Source of the DNA: Curvibacter microcysteis
Lineage (GTDB): Bacteria; Pseudomonadota; Gammaproteobacteria; Burkholderiales; Burkholderiaceae_C
DNA length: 64,000 nt
Reading direction: 5' to 3' (one strand)
Assembly (NCBI RefSeq): GCF_028649435.1
Contig: NZ_JAQSIN010000003.1
Positions 8,181 to 15,354 of the stretch are shown here, in pieces (the first letter of the stretch is position 1; each line of letters opens with the position of its first letter). The notes under the pieces were generated by a model. That model saw only the letters and a list, made by a program, of their open reading frames with translations, did no database searches and was not told where the DNA came from. The position numbers were made by a program, and so were the translations under genes.

Positions 8181-8899
8181 CAGGGGGTCTCCAGGTCGTT
8201 GTGGGGGGCCGGGGGCGGGGTGGGGTGCAGCAACCGGTTCAGCCGGGCGGTCAGGTTGTCGCGGGCGCGCTGGCTGTGCTGCTGCACCAGGGTCAGTGCG
8301 GTCTCGGCCTGCCCCTGGGCGATGGCGGTGGCGATGGCCTCGTGCTCGTCCCACACGGTGTCCAGGATGGTGTGGCTTTGCAACACCACGCCCATGGCGC
8401 GGCGCAGGTGCTGCCAGTGCAGTGCCGCGCTGTCGGCGATCAAGGGGTTGCCTGAGGCCTCGTACACAGCCATGTGAAAGGCCATGTCGGCGTCGATCAT
8501 GGCGCCGATGTCACCACTGGCAAAAGCCTCGCGCCCCTTGCTGAACACGGCGTCGGGCAGAGGCGCGCGGCGCTCGGCAGCCAGGCGCACGGCCAGGCCG
8601 TCCAGGGCTTGGCGCACGTCATAGACCTGGCCAATGCGCTGCACGTCCAGCGGCGCCACCAGCAGACCGCGCCCGGGGGCGTCCCGCAGCAGGCCGTCCT
8701 TTTTGAGCAGGCGCAGCGCCTGCAGCACCGGCTGGCGGGACACCACCAACTGGCCGGCCAGCTCTTCCTGGGTCACGCGCTGGCCCGGTGCCAATTGGCC
8801 GCTGGCGATCGCATCTTGCAGGCGGCGGTACACCTGCTCGACCAGGTCGGGCGTGCTTGGCAGGGGGCGCAGGTCGGTGGGCAAGGGGCTGTTGGACAT
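8180..8899 (-). CDS. GntR family regulator (FCD/FadR subfamily)
   Basis: A 239-residue regulator. A winged-helix GntR domain occupies about 15-80 (VEQVYRRLQDAIASGQLAPG, then QEELAGQLVVSRQPV). It is followed by an all-helical FCD ligand domain (about 95-225) with the metal-binding pattern DADMAFHMAVYEASGN and a later DEHEAIATAIAQG. The ATG at 8899 (MSNSPLP) is used because the frame upstream is opposed by the divergent hydrolase promoter region. It leads an operon with the SAF oxidoreductase and probably autoregulates through the palindrome just upstream. The effector is probably a carboxylic acid, judging by the subfamily only. Confidence 0.9.
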   Translation of the reverse strand: MSNSPLPTDLRPLPSTPDLVEQVYRRLQDAIASGQLAPGQRVTQEELAGQLVVSRQPVLQALRLLKKDGLLRDAPGRGLLVAPLDVQRIGQVYDVRQALDGLAVRLAAERRAPLPDAVFSKGREAFASGDIGAMIDADMAFHMAVYEASGNPLIADSAALHWQHLRRAMGVVLQSHTILDTVWDEHEAIATAIAQGQAETALTLVQQHSQRARDNLTARLNRLLHPTPPPAPHNDLETP

Positions 8900-8902
8900 G
8901 TC

Positions 8903-8910
8903 TGTATACA
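8903..8910. promoter_or_regulatory. Candidate GntR operator TGTATACA
   Basis: A perfect 8-bp palindrome, TGTATACA, sits 4 bp before the GntR start codon, followed by a near-repeat GAATACA. FadR-subfamily GntR proteins often bind AT-centred sites of this kind. Its position would allow control of the gntR operon and of the divergent hydrolase at 9026. Confidence 0.45.
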
Positions 8911-9025
8911 GAATACAAAAATGCAGCTGCCGGCAACACTGGGGTTTGTCTGGAGGCCACAGGCGACAGCGCGCGTGCCCGTGCCGTGCCAAGATCGCCC
9001 GGCCCGTGTTCCCCTTGGAGATGTC

Positions 9026-9931
9026 ATGGCCCGTGCCCCCACCACCGCCGCTGCCCTGCTGGCCCGCTTCGACCCCGATTGGTTGGACCTCATGTACAAC
9101 AACCGCCGCCGGGTGCCCGAGCACGGCGAGTACTTTGCGCGCTGGGCGGCGGCCTCCCTTCAAGCGCGCACGCCCCAGGCGGTGCTGGATCAGCGTTTTG
9201 GCCCGGGCCCGCAGGAGACGCTGGATGTGTTCCCGGCCTCGGCGGGCCGCGTGCCGGCGGGGGACCTGGCGCCGGTGCTGGTCTTCATCCACGGGGGCTA
9301 CTGGCGCTCGCTGGACAAATCCGATCATTCCTTTGTTGCGCCGGTGTTCAACCGCCAGGGCGTGTGCGTGGTGGTGCCCAATTACGACCTGTGCCCCGCT
9401 GTGACGGTGCCCGACATCGTGCTGCAAATGGTGCGCGCCCTGGCCTGGACCTGGCGCCACATCGCGCAGTGGGGCGGTGACCCCACGCGCATCCTGTTGG
9501 TGGGGCATTCGGCGGGCGGGCAACTGGCCGCGCAGTTGCTCAACACACGCTGGTCGCAGGTGGGCGCGGATTTACCGGCTGACCTGGTGCGCCACGCGCT
9601 GTCAATATCGGGCCTGTTTGACCTGGAGCCCCTCATGCACACGCCCTCGCTGCGCGAGGCCTTGCGCCTGACGCCGGAGCAGGTGGCGCGCGTCAGTCCC
9701 GCCTGGCAGCCTGCGCCTCAGGGTGGCACGCTGTGCGCGGTGGCCGGGTCGGATGAGAGTTCGGAGTTCATGCGCCACAACCGGCTGATCCGGCGCGCCT
9801 GGGGGCGCCGTGCGGTGCCGGTGTGTGAGGCGCTGCCCGGCTTGAACCACTTCAGCGTGCTGGACGCGCTGGTGACGCCTGGGCACCGCTTGCATCAGCT
9901 GGCGCTGGCGGGGCTGCAGCGCCGGGATTGA
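9026..9931 (+). CDS. Alpha/beta hydrolase, arylformamidase/BD-FAE-like
   Basis: A 301-residue cytoplasmic esterase-type hydrolase. It has the oxyanion-hole motif HGGYW (89-93), found in kynurenine formamidases and related amide or ester hydrolases. The nucleophile elbow is GHSAGG (Ser162). An acid in AGSDESSEF and a histidine in GLNHFS complete the triad. The ATG at 9026 follows a TTGGAG ribosome site. It is divergent from the GntR operon with a shared 126-bp region, so it may belong to the same catabolic function. No other kynurenine genes are nearby, so the arylformamidase role is not supported by context. Confidence 0.82.
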   Translation: MARAPTTAAALLARFDPDWLDLMYNNRRRVPEHGEYFARWAAASLQARTPQAVLDQRFGPGPQETLDVFPASAGRVPAGDLAPVLVFIHGGYWRSLDKSDHSFVAPVFNRQGVCVVVPNYDLCPAVTVPDIVLQMVRALAWTWRHIAQWGGDPTRILLVGHSAGGQLAAQLLNTRWSQVGADLPADLVRHALSISGLFDLEPLMHTPSLREALRLTPEQVARVSPAWQPAPQGGTLCAVAGSDESSEFMRHNRLIRRAWGRRAVPVCEALPGLNHFSVLDALVTPGHRLHQLALAGLQRRD

Positions 9932-9957
9932 GCCCGCCCGGGGCGGGTGGCGAAAGC

Positions 9958-9979
9958 GCCGGCGCTCTGAGGCGCCGGC
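9958..9979. terminator. Hairpin between convergent hydrolase and guaC
   Basis: A perfect 8-bp stem (GCCGGCGC and GCGCCGGC) with a TCTGAG loop lies in the 54 bp between the convergent stop codons. There is no T-tract on either side. A role as a shared transcription stop is inferred from position only. Confidence 0.4.
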
Positions 9980-9985
9980 CGCCGC

Positions 9986-10963
9986 TCACATCAGCAGGTG
10001 CTCGCCCGCGTTGTCGCCGCCCAGGATCACGTAGTTGACGCGGCGGATGTCCATCAACTGCGTGCCGCCGGCGTAGCTGATCGAGCTTTGCACGTCCTGC
10101 TCCATTTCGATCAGGGTGTCGGCCAGCCTGCCCTTGACGGGCTCGAGGATGCGCTTGCCTTCGACGTGGCGGTACTCACCCTTGTTGAAGTCCGAGGCCG
10201 AGCCGTAGTACTCCTTGTAGAGCTTGCCGTCGACCTCGACGGTCGCACCGGGCGACTCTTCGTGGCCGGCCAGCATCGAGCCAATCATCACCATGGTGGC
10301 GCCAAAGCGCACGCTCTTGGCGATGTCGCCGTGCTCGCGGATGCCGCCGTCGGCAATGATGGGCTTGGTCGCCACGCGCGCACACCACTTCAGGGCCGAC
10401 AGCTGCCAGCCCCCGGTGCCAAAGCCCGTCTTGAGCTTGGTGATGCACACCTTGCCCGGACCAATGCCCACCTTGGTGGCGTCGGCGCCCCAGTTCTCGA
10501 GGTCGATCACGGCCTCGGGCGTGCCCACGTTGCCGGCAATCACAAAGGTGGCGGGCAGTTTGGCCTTGAGGTGGGCAATCATGTGCTGCACGCTGTCGGC
10601 ATGGCCGTGGGCGATGTCGATCGTCACGTACTCGGGCACCAGGCCCAGGGCGGCCAAGGTGTCCACCGTGGCGTAGTCGGCATCTTTGACGCCCAGCGAG
10701 ATCGAGGCAAAACAGCCCTGCGACTGCATCTCGCGCACGAACTTCACGTTGTCCGTGTCAAAGCGGTGCATCACGTAGAAGTAGCCGTGCTGGGCCATCC
10801 ACAGGCACAGCTCCTGGGTGATGACCGTCTTCATGTTGGCCGGCACCACGGGCAGGCGAAAGCGCCGTGCGCCCAGGGTCACGCCAGCGTCGCAGTCGGC
10901 GCGGCTTTGCACGCGGCACTTGCGCGGCAGCAACAGGATGTTGTCGTAGTCGAAAATTTCCAT
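9986..10963 (-). CDS. guaC: GMP reductase
   Basis: A 325-residue enzyme of the IMPDH/GMPR TIM-barrel family that converts GMP to IMP and ammonia using NADPH. The N-terminus MEIFDYDNILLLPRKC is typical of GMPR rather than IMPDH, and no CBS pair is inserted. The active-site loop is GIGPGKVC with catalytic Cys173, followed by KTGFGTGG. A conserved NVGTPEAV region precedes it. The size matches the bacterial short type. It is a single-gene unit with a GGAG ribosome site 12 nt before the ATG, partly inside a leader hairpin (10971-11012). Confidence 0.95.
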   Translation of the reverse strand: MEIFDYDNILLLPRKCRVQSRADCDAGVTLGARRFRLPVVPANMKTVITQELCLWMAQHGYFYVMHRFDTDNVKFVREMQSQGCFASISLGVKDADYATVDTLAALGLVPEYVTIDIAHGHADSVQHMIAHLKAKLPATFVIAGNVGTPEAVIDLENWGADATKVGIGPGKVCITKLKTGFGTGGWQLSALKWCARVATKPIIADGGIREHGDIAKSVRFGATMVMIGSMLAGHEESPGATVEVDGKLYKEYYGSASDFNKGEYRHVEGKRILEPVKGRLADTLIEMEQDVQSSISYAGGTQLMDIRRVNYVILGGDNAGEHLLM

Positions 10964-10970
10964 GAGAAAA

Positions 10971-11012
10971 CCAAGCTCCAGAAGGATCGTTGAAAAACGA
11001 GTGAGCGCTTGG
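10971..11012 (-). promoter_or_regulatory. guaC leader hairpin overlapping the ribosome site
   Basis: On the minus strand CCAAGCGCTC (11012-11003) can pair with GAGCTTGG (10978-10971) with a 2-nt bulge. Inside it, TCGTT-TTTC-AACGA (11000-10987) forms a second hairpin. The outer arm contains most of the GGAG ribosome site (10979-10976). The structure could mask guaC translation initiation. No known riboswitch class fits. Confidence 0.4.
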
Positions 11013-11066
11013 CTTGAGACCGGCTTCGGGCCGCCTGCCGTGGGGTCTTACCCCGCTGCCAGGCCC

Positions 11067-11099
11067 AAAAAAACCGGGCGCAAGAATCTTGGGCCCGGT
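11067..11099 (-). terminator. Intrinsic terminator of the secreted CxxC protein gene
   Basis: On the minus strand a 7-bp stem (ACCGGGC with GCCCGGT, 11099-11093 and 11079-11073) ends in seven T residues (11073-11067). It lies 9 bp after the stop of the gene at 11108. Confidence 0.85.
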
Positions 11100-11107
11100 G
11101 GCTAATT

Positions 11108-11878
11108 CTATCGACTCGACCCCGGCGCGGGGGTGTTTTCGCATACGGTTTCATTTATGGCCACCATACGTCCGCGCCCATCCTGCAACCAGCCCACGAG
11201 CGCCAGCCGCTCGGGCTGAGCGCCCTCGGGCAGGCGCATGGCGCGGCGCTCCTGCCAGGCGCGTGTGGGGGCGCTGGGCAAGCTCAGGCTCAGGCTGTTG
11301 CGCACCAGCTGGCGCGCGATGGGCGAGCCTTCGGTGCCCGCGGGCAGGCGCTCCACCAGCAGCAACCAGGCCGTCCAGGGGCCTGGCGGCTGGGCTAGGC
11401 CGCGCGTGGGCTGCCAGTCAATGGCCACGCCCAGGTAGTCGGCCACCGCCACGCCGTGGGCCACGCGCAAGCGGCCAGGGGTGGGGGCCATGCCCGTTCG
11501 GGTCAGGGTGTGGCTGAAGGTGTGGCCGGCCAGTTCGGTCGGCCAGTGCAGGGCTTGCAGCCGGTTCAGGCTGTCGCGCGTGCTGGCCGCGGACAAGGGC
11601 GCCTCATCGCCCTGCGCGCTGGAGGGCACGATCCAGTCGAGCACCGTGGCGCCACGCGCTGGCACGGGGCTGCTGGCGGTCCAGCAGGCCTCGCAGTCGG
11701 CGCCAATGAAGCGCTCCAGCACGGCGCTGGGGGCGCGTCGGCCATCGCTGCTGCAAATCGATTGGGCCCCGGCGCTGAGGGCCAGGCCGCAGCCCAGGCT
11801 GAGCAGGGCGGCCCGCCAGGGGGCGAGGCGAATGGAAGCGGGCATGGTGCGCAAGCTGTGGGGTGGTGAAGCCTTCAT
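11108..11878 (-). CDS. Secreted hypothetical protein with a CxxC motif
   Basis: A 256-residue protein with a signal peptide (hydrophobic stretch about 21-38, probable cleavage after SAGA). I do not recognise it with certainty. After the signal, AVLERFIGADCEACW puts a Cys62-x-x-Cys65 pair at the end of a predicted beta strand, as in thioredoxin-fold proteins. The layout resembles the DUF1223 family, where an FTSQGCSSC motif sits in the same place. Cys42 is a further cysteine near the mature N-terminus. The ATG at 11878 or at 11845 is possible; neither has a ribosome site. It is a single gene with a strong terminator and was probably exported for a redox-linked or copper-linked role, which is inference. 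Confidence 0.6.
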   Translation of the reverse strand: MKASPPHSLRTMPASIRLAPWRAALLSLGCGLALSAGAQSICSSDGRRAPSAVLERFIGADCEACWTASSPVPARGATVLDWIVPSSAQGDEAPLSAASTRDSLNRLQALHWPTELAGHTFSHTLTRTGMAPTPGRLRVAHGVAVADYLGVAIDWQPTRGLAQPPGPWTAWLLLVERLPAGTEGSPIARQLVRNSLSLSLPSAPTRAWQERRAMRLPEGAQPERLALVGWLQDGRGRMVAINETVCENTPAPGSSR

Positions 11879-12015
11879 CGTCCCACAAGCCCCTGTGCCA
11901 TGCGTGCTGGCTTTGAACTGCCCCTGGTCACAGTCGGGCTTGCGTGTGGGCGGCCACGTGCTTCGCCAGGACCGCTGGGCTGGGTTGGGTCAGCCGCTGG
12001 CAAGGGGCTGAAGGC

Positions 12016-13026
12016 TTACTCCGGTTTGACGTTGGCGCGCTTGACCACGTCGCCGTAGAGGGCCAGCCGGTCCGTCATCATCTTTTCGAAGGCGGCCGGG
12101 GTCATTTCCTCGGGGGCGATCACGCCGCGCTGCTTGAGGGTCTCTTGCATGGCCGCGCTGGTGGCCACTTCGCGGAGGCTCTTGTGCAGCAGTTGCACCA
12201 CGGCTGCCGGGGTGTTGGCCGGGGCGGCGATGCCGGTCCAGGACGTCAGGTTCAGGCTGGGTTGGCCCAGCTCGGCAAAGGTCGGCACATCGGGCAGTTG
12301 GGCGATGCGCGTGGGCGAGGCCACGGCCAGGGCGCGCAGCTTGCCAGCCTGGATGTGGGACATCACCGTCACCAGGTTGTCCAGTTGGAACTGCACCTCG
12401 TTGCTGAGGATGGCCGTGATCAGGCCCGAGCCGCCCTTGTAGGGGATGTGCGTGCCCTTGATGCCGGTGCTCAGTTGCAGCAGTTCCACGTTGAGCTGGC
12501 CCATGCTGCCGGCGCCGGCGCTGCAGAAGTTCAGCTGACCGGGGCGGGCCTTCACATAGGCCACGAACTCGGCGAAGTTGTTCACCGGCACGCTGGGGTG
12601 CACCACCAGCACATTGGGCTGGCGGCCCAGGATGGCGATGGACTCAAAGTCCTTGATTGGGTCGTAGCCGAGGTTGGGCTGCACCAGCGGATTGGCCAGG
12701 TGGCTGCTTTGCGAGGACACCACCAGGGTGTAGCCGTCGGCCTTGGCACGCGCCACGTACTGGCTGCCGATCGAACCGCCCGCACCGGGGCGGTTGTCCA
12801 CCACGATGGGCACGCCCAACAGGCGGGACAGGGGCTCCGAGTAGGTGCGGGCCATCACGTCGACCGAGCCCCCGGGCGGGAAGGGCACGACCAGGGTGAT
12901 CGGGCGTGAAGGGTACTTATCGCCTTGGGCCAGGCTGGCCAGGGGCGACAGGGCGGCGCTGGCGCCCAGGCCGGCGGCCAGCCATTGGCGGCGGTTCAAA
13001 GCGTTGGTTTCAGGGGTCTTGGTCAT
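12016..13026 (-). CDS. Bug family tripartite tricarboxylate transporter substrate-binding protein
   Basis: A 336-residue periplasmic solute receptor. A twin-arginine-like NRRQW leads a signal peptide ending in SLAQG. Typical Bug motifs follow: YPSRPITLVVPFPPGGSVD, VVDNRPGAGGSIG, and AKADGYTLVV. Bug receptors deliver carboxylates to TctAB-type membrane proteins; none is encoded here. The ATG at 13026 has a GGAG ribosome site 9-12 nt before it. It lies 73 bp downstream of an M20 peptidase gene on the same strand, so the ligand may be the peptidase substrate or product. Confidence 0.92.
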   Translation of the reverse strand: MTKTPETNALNRRQWLAAGLGASAALSPLASLAQGDKYPSRPITLVVPFPPGGSVDVMARTYSEPLSRLLGVPIVVDNRPGAGGSIGSQYVARAKADGYTLVVSSQSSHLANPLVQPNLGYDPIKDFESIAILGRQPNVLVVHPSVPVNNFAEFVAYVKARPGQLNFCSAGAGSMGQLNVELLQLSTGIKGTHIPYKGGSGLITAILSNEVQFQLDNLVTVMSHIQAGKLRALAVASPTRIAQLPDVPTFAELGQPSLNLTSWTGIAAPANTPAAVVQLLHKSLREVATSAAMQETLKQRGVIAPEEMTPAAFEKMMTDRLALYGDVVKRANVKPE

Positions 13027-13099
13027 GGCGGGGTTCTCCGGTCCGTCGATCAATGAAAGGGGTGGGGCAGTCAACAACAATGGGGGCAGGGGCCCGGGC

Positions 13100-14278
13100 T
13101 CAAGCCGGGTCCAGGATGGTCAGCGCCAGGGCCTGGGCGCGCGGCACCATCGTGTCGAGCTGGCAGAACTCGCGCTCGCTGTGGGCGTAGCCACCCACCG
13201 GGCCCAGGGCGCACAGCGTGGGAATGCCCATCGACGAGGTGATGCCGCTGTCGGCCGCGCCACCCGTGAATTCGCCCTCGACCTGGAAACCCAGGCGGGC
13301 CGCGTGGCGCTGGTAGCAGGCCAGCAAAGGCGCTGGCGTGGGCGCCATCGGGAAGGTGCTGTGCTGGCTCAGGATGCGGCCCTGGGTGCGCGGCAAGGAC
13401 TCGGCTTCGATGATCTGCCGCACGCGGGCCAGCAAGGCCTCCAGGTCGGTGGCGGCGGTGAAACGCAAGTCCAGTTGGGCCTTGGCCAGCGGGGCCACCA
13501 CATTGACCGCCATGCCGCCCTCGATGTGGCCGACGTTGAGCGTCACGCCTTCTTCGCAGCCATTGAGCGCGTGCAAGGCCAGGATCTTGTGCGCCAAGGC
13601 CTCGATCGCGCTGGCGCCTTGGGCCGGGTTGATGCCCGCGTGGGCGGCCACGCCTTGCACCTCGAACACGGTCAGGCAAGAACCTTTGCGTGCCGTCACC
13701 ACATTGCCGGTGATGCGGCCGGGCTCGGCGTTGAGCACCACCTGGGCGCCTTGGGCGGCGGCGCGGATGGCTTCGCGCGTCACGGGCGAGCCGATCTCCT
13801 CGTCGCAGCTGAAGAACAGGTGCACCGGGCGCGAGGCGCCCCCAAAACGGGCCAGCGCGGCCAGCACAAAGGTGTTGAGCACCAGCCCCGATTTCATGTC
13901 GGCCACACCCGGGCCAAAGGCCTTGCGGTCTTCCACGCGGTAAGGTCGCGCCTGGGCCGTGCCCGCCGGGAACACAGTGTCCATGTGGCCCAGCAGCAGC
14001 ACATGGCCGGCGTCGGCCTGGCCCCCCGGGGCGGCCGGCAGGCGGGTCTGCAGGCAGCGGCCGTAGCCTTCAAACACCTGCGTCTCCACGCGCAGGCCGG
14101 CGCGCTCCAAGTGGGCTCCGATGACCGCGGCCACCTGGTCCACACCGGCGGCCTGGCGGCTGCCGCTGTCGATGTTGACGATTTCTTGCAGCAAGGCTTC
14201 CATGGCGGCTTGCTGGGTGCCCAGCCAGGCGGTGACCTGGTCGGCGATGGCGGTTGGCGGGGGGACAGGGAGGCTCAT
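13100..14278 (-). CDS. M20 family metallopeptidase (carboxypeptidase G2-like)
   Basis: A 392-residue zinc amidohydrolase. All metal ligands are recognisable: His98 with Asp100 (LLLGHMDT), Asp127 (GPGVADMKSG), the EE pair 160-161 (CDEEIGS), Glu184 (NAEPGR) and His366 (GGYAHSE). A dimerisation domain is inserted about 195-305. Overall it is most like glutamate carboxypeptidase/N-acyl-amino-acid hydrolases. An in-frame ATG at 14329 would add 17 residues, but it lies at a likely operator (14313-14328), so 14278 is preferred. It probably forms an operon with the Bug receptor and is controlled by the divergent RpiR regulator. Confidence 0.88.
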   Translation of the reverse strand: MSLPVPPPTAIADQVTAWLGTQQAAMEALLQEIVNIDSGSRQAAGVDQVAAVIGAHLERAGLRVETQVFEGYGRCLQTRLPAAPGGQADAGHVLLLGHMDTVFPAGTAQARPYRVEDRKAFGPGVADMKSGLVLNTFVLAALARFGGASRPVHLFFSCDEEIGSPVTREAIRAAAQGAQVVLNAEPGRITGNVVTARKGSCLTVFEVQGVAAHAGINPAQGASAIEALAHKILALHALNGCEEGVTLNVGHIEGGMAVNVVAPLAKAQLDLRFTAATDLEALLARVRQIIEAESLPRTQGRILSQHSTFPMAPTPAPLLACYQRHAARLGFQVEGEFTGGAADSGITSSMGIPTLCALGPVGGYAHSEREFCQLDTMVPRAQALALTILDPA

Positions 14279-14312
14279 GGCAAGGGGCGCCGGCAGGCGA
14301 TGGGTTGGCGTT

Positions 14313-14328
14313 TGAAATAAATGTTTCA
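14313..14328. promoter_or_regulatory. Candidate RpiR operator TGAAA-N6-TTTCA
   Basis: A perfect inverted repeat TGAAA (14313-14317) and TTTCA (14324-14328), spaced by 6 bp, sits in an AT-rich island between the divergent M20 and rpiR genes. Symmetry, AT content and position suit a regulator site. Binding by the neighbouring RpiR protein is inferred. Confidence 0.45.
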
Positions 14329-14422
14329 TAAATCATAATTCATGCAACAAGCATTGCAAACGCAGTCGCTATGCTGCGCAGCTGCTTGTTTGTTGTACGC
14401 CACGAGACCCCGCGAGACCCCC

Positions 14423-15310
14423 ATGCCCTTGACCGACCGCTTGCTGCGCCACGCTGCCACGTTGACCACCAGCGAGCGCGCTCTGGCCGATGCCTTCATG
14501 CGGCGCTACCCCGAGAGCCTGCTGGATTCGGCCAGCGTCATGGCGGCCCAAGCCGGCACCAGCGCCTCCACCGTGGTGCGCTTGTTTGCCAAGCTGGGCT
14601 ACGCCAGCCTGGACGAGGCCCGGCGCGAGGCGCGCGGCGAGCTCAGCGCCCGCTTGCAGACGGCGGCGCAACGCGCCCCGGCCACCCTGGGCGGCGAGCG
14701 CAGCCTGCAGCAGTGCGTGGACGACGCGTTGCTGCACGACCAGCACAACCTGGCCGCCACGCGCGACGGCCTGGACATGGCCGTGTTCCAGCAGGTGGTG
14801 GACGTGCTGGTCAAGGCCCCGGGGCGGGTGTTTGTGCTGGCCGAAAAGAACAGCGCCCCGGTCAGCGCTTTTTTGGTCGCCCACCTCAACCTGTGCCGCC
14901 CCGGCGTGCAGGACCTGGGCCTGGGCGCGCCGGCCCTGGTCGACAAGCTGCTGTGGGTGCAGCCCGAGGACGTGCTGCTGGTCTTCACCGTGCGGCGTTA
15001 CTCGACCGGGGCTTTGCACGCGGCGCGGCACTTTCGCCAGCTGGGTTGCCCGGTGCTGGTGCTGACCGACAGCCCAGCCTCACCCATGCTGGAGCATGCG
15101 ACCCAGGCCCTGCTGGTGCAGACGGCCAATGCCTCGCCGTTTGACTCCTACACCTCGGCTTTCTTCCTGTGCAACGCCCTGGTGTCGGCGGTGGCCCAGC
15201 AGCACCGCGACACCGTGCGCCAGGCGCTGGAGCGCCGCGACGCCCTGTGGCAGGACTTTCCCTCCGACGCCGTGGTGGGCCCGCGCAAGGCCGGCCCGGC
15301 GCGCCGCTGA
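14423..15310 (+). CDS. MurR/RpiR family transcriptional regulator
   Basis: A 295-residue regulator. The N-terminal RpiR helix-turn-helix lies at about 1-77 (MAAQAGTSASTVVRLFAKLG), and a C-terminal SIS sugar-isomerase-like sensing domain at about 120-260. Most RpiR proteins sense phosphosugars, but betaproteobacterial members also control amino-acid or peptide catabolic genes. It is divergent from the M20-Bug operon and separated by an AT-rich region with a good palindrome, so it most likely controls that operon. The ATG at 14423 (MPLTDRLL) opens directly on the first helix. Confidence 0.9.
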   Translation: MPLTDRLLRHAATLTTSERALADAFMRRYPESLLDSASVMAAQAGTSASTVVRLFAKLGYASLDEARREARGELSARLQTAAQRAPATLGGERSLQQCVDDALLHDQHNLAATRDGLDMAVFQQVVDVLVKAPGRVFVLAEKNSAPVSAFLVAHLNLCRPGVQDLGLGAPALVDKLLWVQPEDVLLVFTVRRYSTGALHAARHFRQLGCPVLVLTDSPASPMLEHATQALLVQTANASPFDSYTSAFFLCNALVSAVAQQHRDTVRQALERRDALWQDFPSDAVVGPRKAGPARR

Positions 15311-15342
15311 CCCTGGGCGCTGCCGGCCCGGGGCTGGCTTTC

Positions 15343-15348
15343 TACAAT
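15343..15348 (+). promoter_or_regulatory. uvrD -10 element, predicted leaderless start
   Basis: TACAAT is followed by GGCGCC and then the uvrD ATG at 15355. A transcript starting at the usual 6-7 nt downstream distance would begin at the start codon itself. No ribosome site and no clear -35 are seen. Confidence 0.5.
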
Positions 15349-15354
15349 GGCGCC

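Noticed and set aside
5781..8477. An 898-codon plus-strand frame
   Set aside because: Antisense to two well-supported oxidoreductase genes and part of gntR; the composition is artefactual.
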